A stretch of 64,000 nt of DNA, from positions 186,001-250,000 of the forward strand of contig NZ_PVTH01000002.1 of NCBI RefSeq assembly GCF_003002875.1, read 5' to 3'. Below the pieces are notes generated by a model. It was not told the DNA's origin. It saw only the letters and a program-made list of their open reading frames with translations, and made no database searches. The position numbers and the translations under genes are program-made. Positions within the stretch are counted from its first letter, which is position 1. Every line of letters starts with the position of its first letter. This DNA comes from Arcticibacter pallidicorallinus (GTDB lineage: Bacteria > Bacteroidota > Bacteroidia > Sphingobacteriales > Sphingobacteriaceae). Below, in pieces: positions 63,177 to 64,000 of this stretch.

Positions 63177-63500
63177 ATGAGAAGATTCATTGCTAAAAAG
63201 GTATTCAGCATTATTTTCTTGTCCATCTTCATGAGCAAGATGGTTATTTCTGTAGCGCCTTTGGTAATAGCTCATATTGACTCCAAAAGTATGAACGCAG
63301 TGATCATGCAACTGGAGATAGAGCACCCAAAGTCAGCAGATGTCAAAGATTCTGCAATAAAGGAATTTCTCAACCTCAATACGATCAAGATAGGATCCAT
63401 AAGTCCGGTTCTTGTTCTCATGCGTGTCTTTGTAGATGATCATACCAAGCACCGACGCGTGTTTTATCCCTCCGTGCCTACGCCGCCTCCGAACGCATAA
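63177..63500 (+). CDS. Small protein of unknown function upstream of a SulP transporter
   Basis: Protein of 107 residues with an N-terminal hydrophobic stretch (VFSIIFLSIFMSKMVISVAPLVIA) that may be a signal or anchor, then a mixed region (MNAVIMQLEIEHPKSADVKDS) and a proline-rich end (FYPSVPTPPPNA). Not recognised. It lies 81 bases before the SulP gene on the same strand, so a link to anion transport is possible but unproven. Confidence 0.6.
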   Translation: MRRFIAKKVFSIIFLSIFMSKMVISVAPLVIAHIDSKSMNAVIMQLEIEHPKSADVKDSAIKEFLNLNTIKIGSISPVLVLMRVFVDDHTKHRRVFYPSVPTPPPNA

Positions 63501-63517
63501 TCCTTTTTTTAATTTAT

Positions 63518-63533
63518 TATCAGCTTGCTGATA
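63518..63533. repeat. Short palindrome before the SulP gene
   Basis: TATCAGC and GCTGATA flank TT, 48 bases before the SulP start. It may be an operator; no T-tract follows. Confidence 0.3.
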
Positions 63534-63581
63534 TCGTCATTATTAATTAATAGGATTGTTCTACTTAATAGCAGATTATTT

Positions 63582-64000
63582 ATGCCTGCATCAAAAGGCC
63601 TTGGGAAATATTTCTCAGCTCAAAATTTAAAGAAGGACCTCCCTGCAAGTCTTGTCGTCTTCCTGGTTGCATTACCATTATGCCTGGGAATCGCTCTTGC
63701 TTCTGGAGCCCCATTATTTGCCGGTTTGTTAACCGGAATCATCGGAGGTATAGTGGTTGCCGCAATAAGCGGCTCTCAATTAAGTGTCAGCGGACCTGCC
63801 GCCGGCCTTACCGTAATAGTTTTTACTTCAATCGCTCAGCTCGGAGGATACGAAATATTCTTACTCGCATTGGTGATAGCGGGTATTCTTCAGGTCGCAT
63901 TAGGCTTTATGAAGGCTGGTACGATAGCCAACTTTTTCCCTTCATCGGTAATAGAGGGAATGCTAGCAGCAATTGGTATCATTCTAATCATGAAGCAGAT
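63582..64000 (+). CDS. SulP-family anion transporter, N-terminal part (cut by window end)
   Basis: Starts at ATG 63582 ([20 protein letters not shown]) and stays open to the last base, giving 139 residues. The sequence [40 protein letters not shown] and [14 protein letters not shown] are the first helices and the conserved substrate region of SulP sulfate/bicarbonate carriers. Bacteroidota SulP genes often sit with carbonic anhydrase genes, but none is visible here. Confidence 0.9.
   Translation, partial: MPASKGLGKYFSAQNLKKDLPASLVVFLVALPLCLGIALASGAPLFAGLLTGIIGGIVVAAISGSQLSVSGPAAGLTVIVFTSIAQLGGYEIFLLALVIAGILQVALGFMKAGTIANFFPSSVIEGMLAAIGIILIMKQ

Overview
The window looks like a chromosomal segment of a Bacteroidota bacterium, most likely of the Sphingobacteriaceae (Pedobacter-like). 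The reasons are the family content (Porin_O_P-type porin, DUF4293 membrane protein, FKBP lipoproteins, a fused trehalose-6-phosphate synthase/phosphatase, the P. stutzeri-type rhamnose isomerase), start codons mostly without Shine-Dalgarno sequences, and several upstream matches to the Bacteroidota -7 element TAnnTTTG. Genus-level placement is inference. I found no rRNA, tRNA, CRISPR array or intact insertion sequence.

Layout. (1) 1-7133: a CusCBA-like heavy-metal efflux cluster with an RND pump split into two overlapping reading frames, a TolC-type channel, two different adaptor lipoproteins and a DUF3347-type lipoprotein. (2) 7225-15948: a complete L-rhamnose catabolic operon (rhaT, fused aldolase/dehydrogenase, rhaI, rhaB) that runs with 4-bp overlaps into lutABC for L-lactate oxidation. 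(3) 16208-24547: four exported carbohydrate-active proteins (beta-propeller glycosidase, GH28 polygalacturonase and two large six-hairpin-type proteins), probably acting on pectin or rhamnogalacturonan, without SusC/SusD. (4) 24649-30314, mostly minus strand: pyruvate formate-lyase and its activase, an OFA-family transporter, and a divergent GntR-type regulator with a LacI-like sensor. (5) 30355-34385: GH15 glucoamylase-like enzyme and the trehalose synthase/phosphatase fusion, convergent on one terminator. (6) 34708-44637: housekeeping genes, including rsmA, pdxA and the conserved yceD-rpmF-plsX-fabH-accB-accC fatty-acid run, then tatC and rpiB. (7) 44722-56428: a small outer-membrane protein, two FKBP lipoproteins, an M42 peptidase, truA, a DEAD-box helicase, gpsA, a HlyD/TolC pair and a polysaccharide deacetylase. 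(8) 56602-64000: aconitase, sucD, an MsbA-like ABC exporter, a porin, a small conserved-looking protein and the start of a SulP transporter running off the right edge.

How it works together. Regions 2 and 3 read as one pathway: exported glycosidases release sugars, RhaT imports rhamnose, RhaI/RhaB/aldolase give dihydroxyacetone phosphate and lactaldehyde, the fused dehydrogenase makes lactate, and LutABC makes pyruvate. PflB could then split pyruvate to acetyl-CoA and formate when oxygen is absent, with the OFA transporter exporting an acid.

The strongest new observation is regulatory. The pflB and OFA-transporter promoters carry the same TGAC-N4-GTCA inverted repeat at exactly the same distance (33 bp centre to centre) from a perfect TAnnTTTG element, near -40. 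This is the arrangement expected for class II activation by an FNR/CRP-family protein. Other items worth a second look are the split pump gene, a perfect 23-bp inverted repeat in a gene-poor stretch at 37144-37191, a pair of DnaA boxes at 34590-34611, and the two large uncharacterised glycosidase-like proteins.
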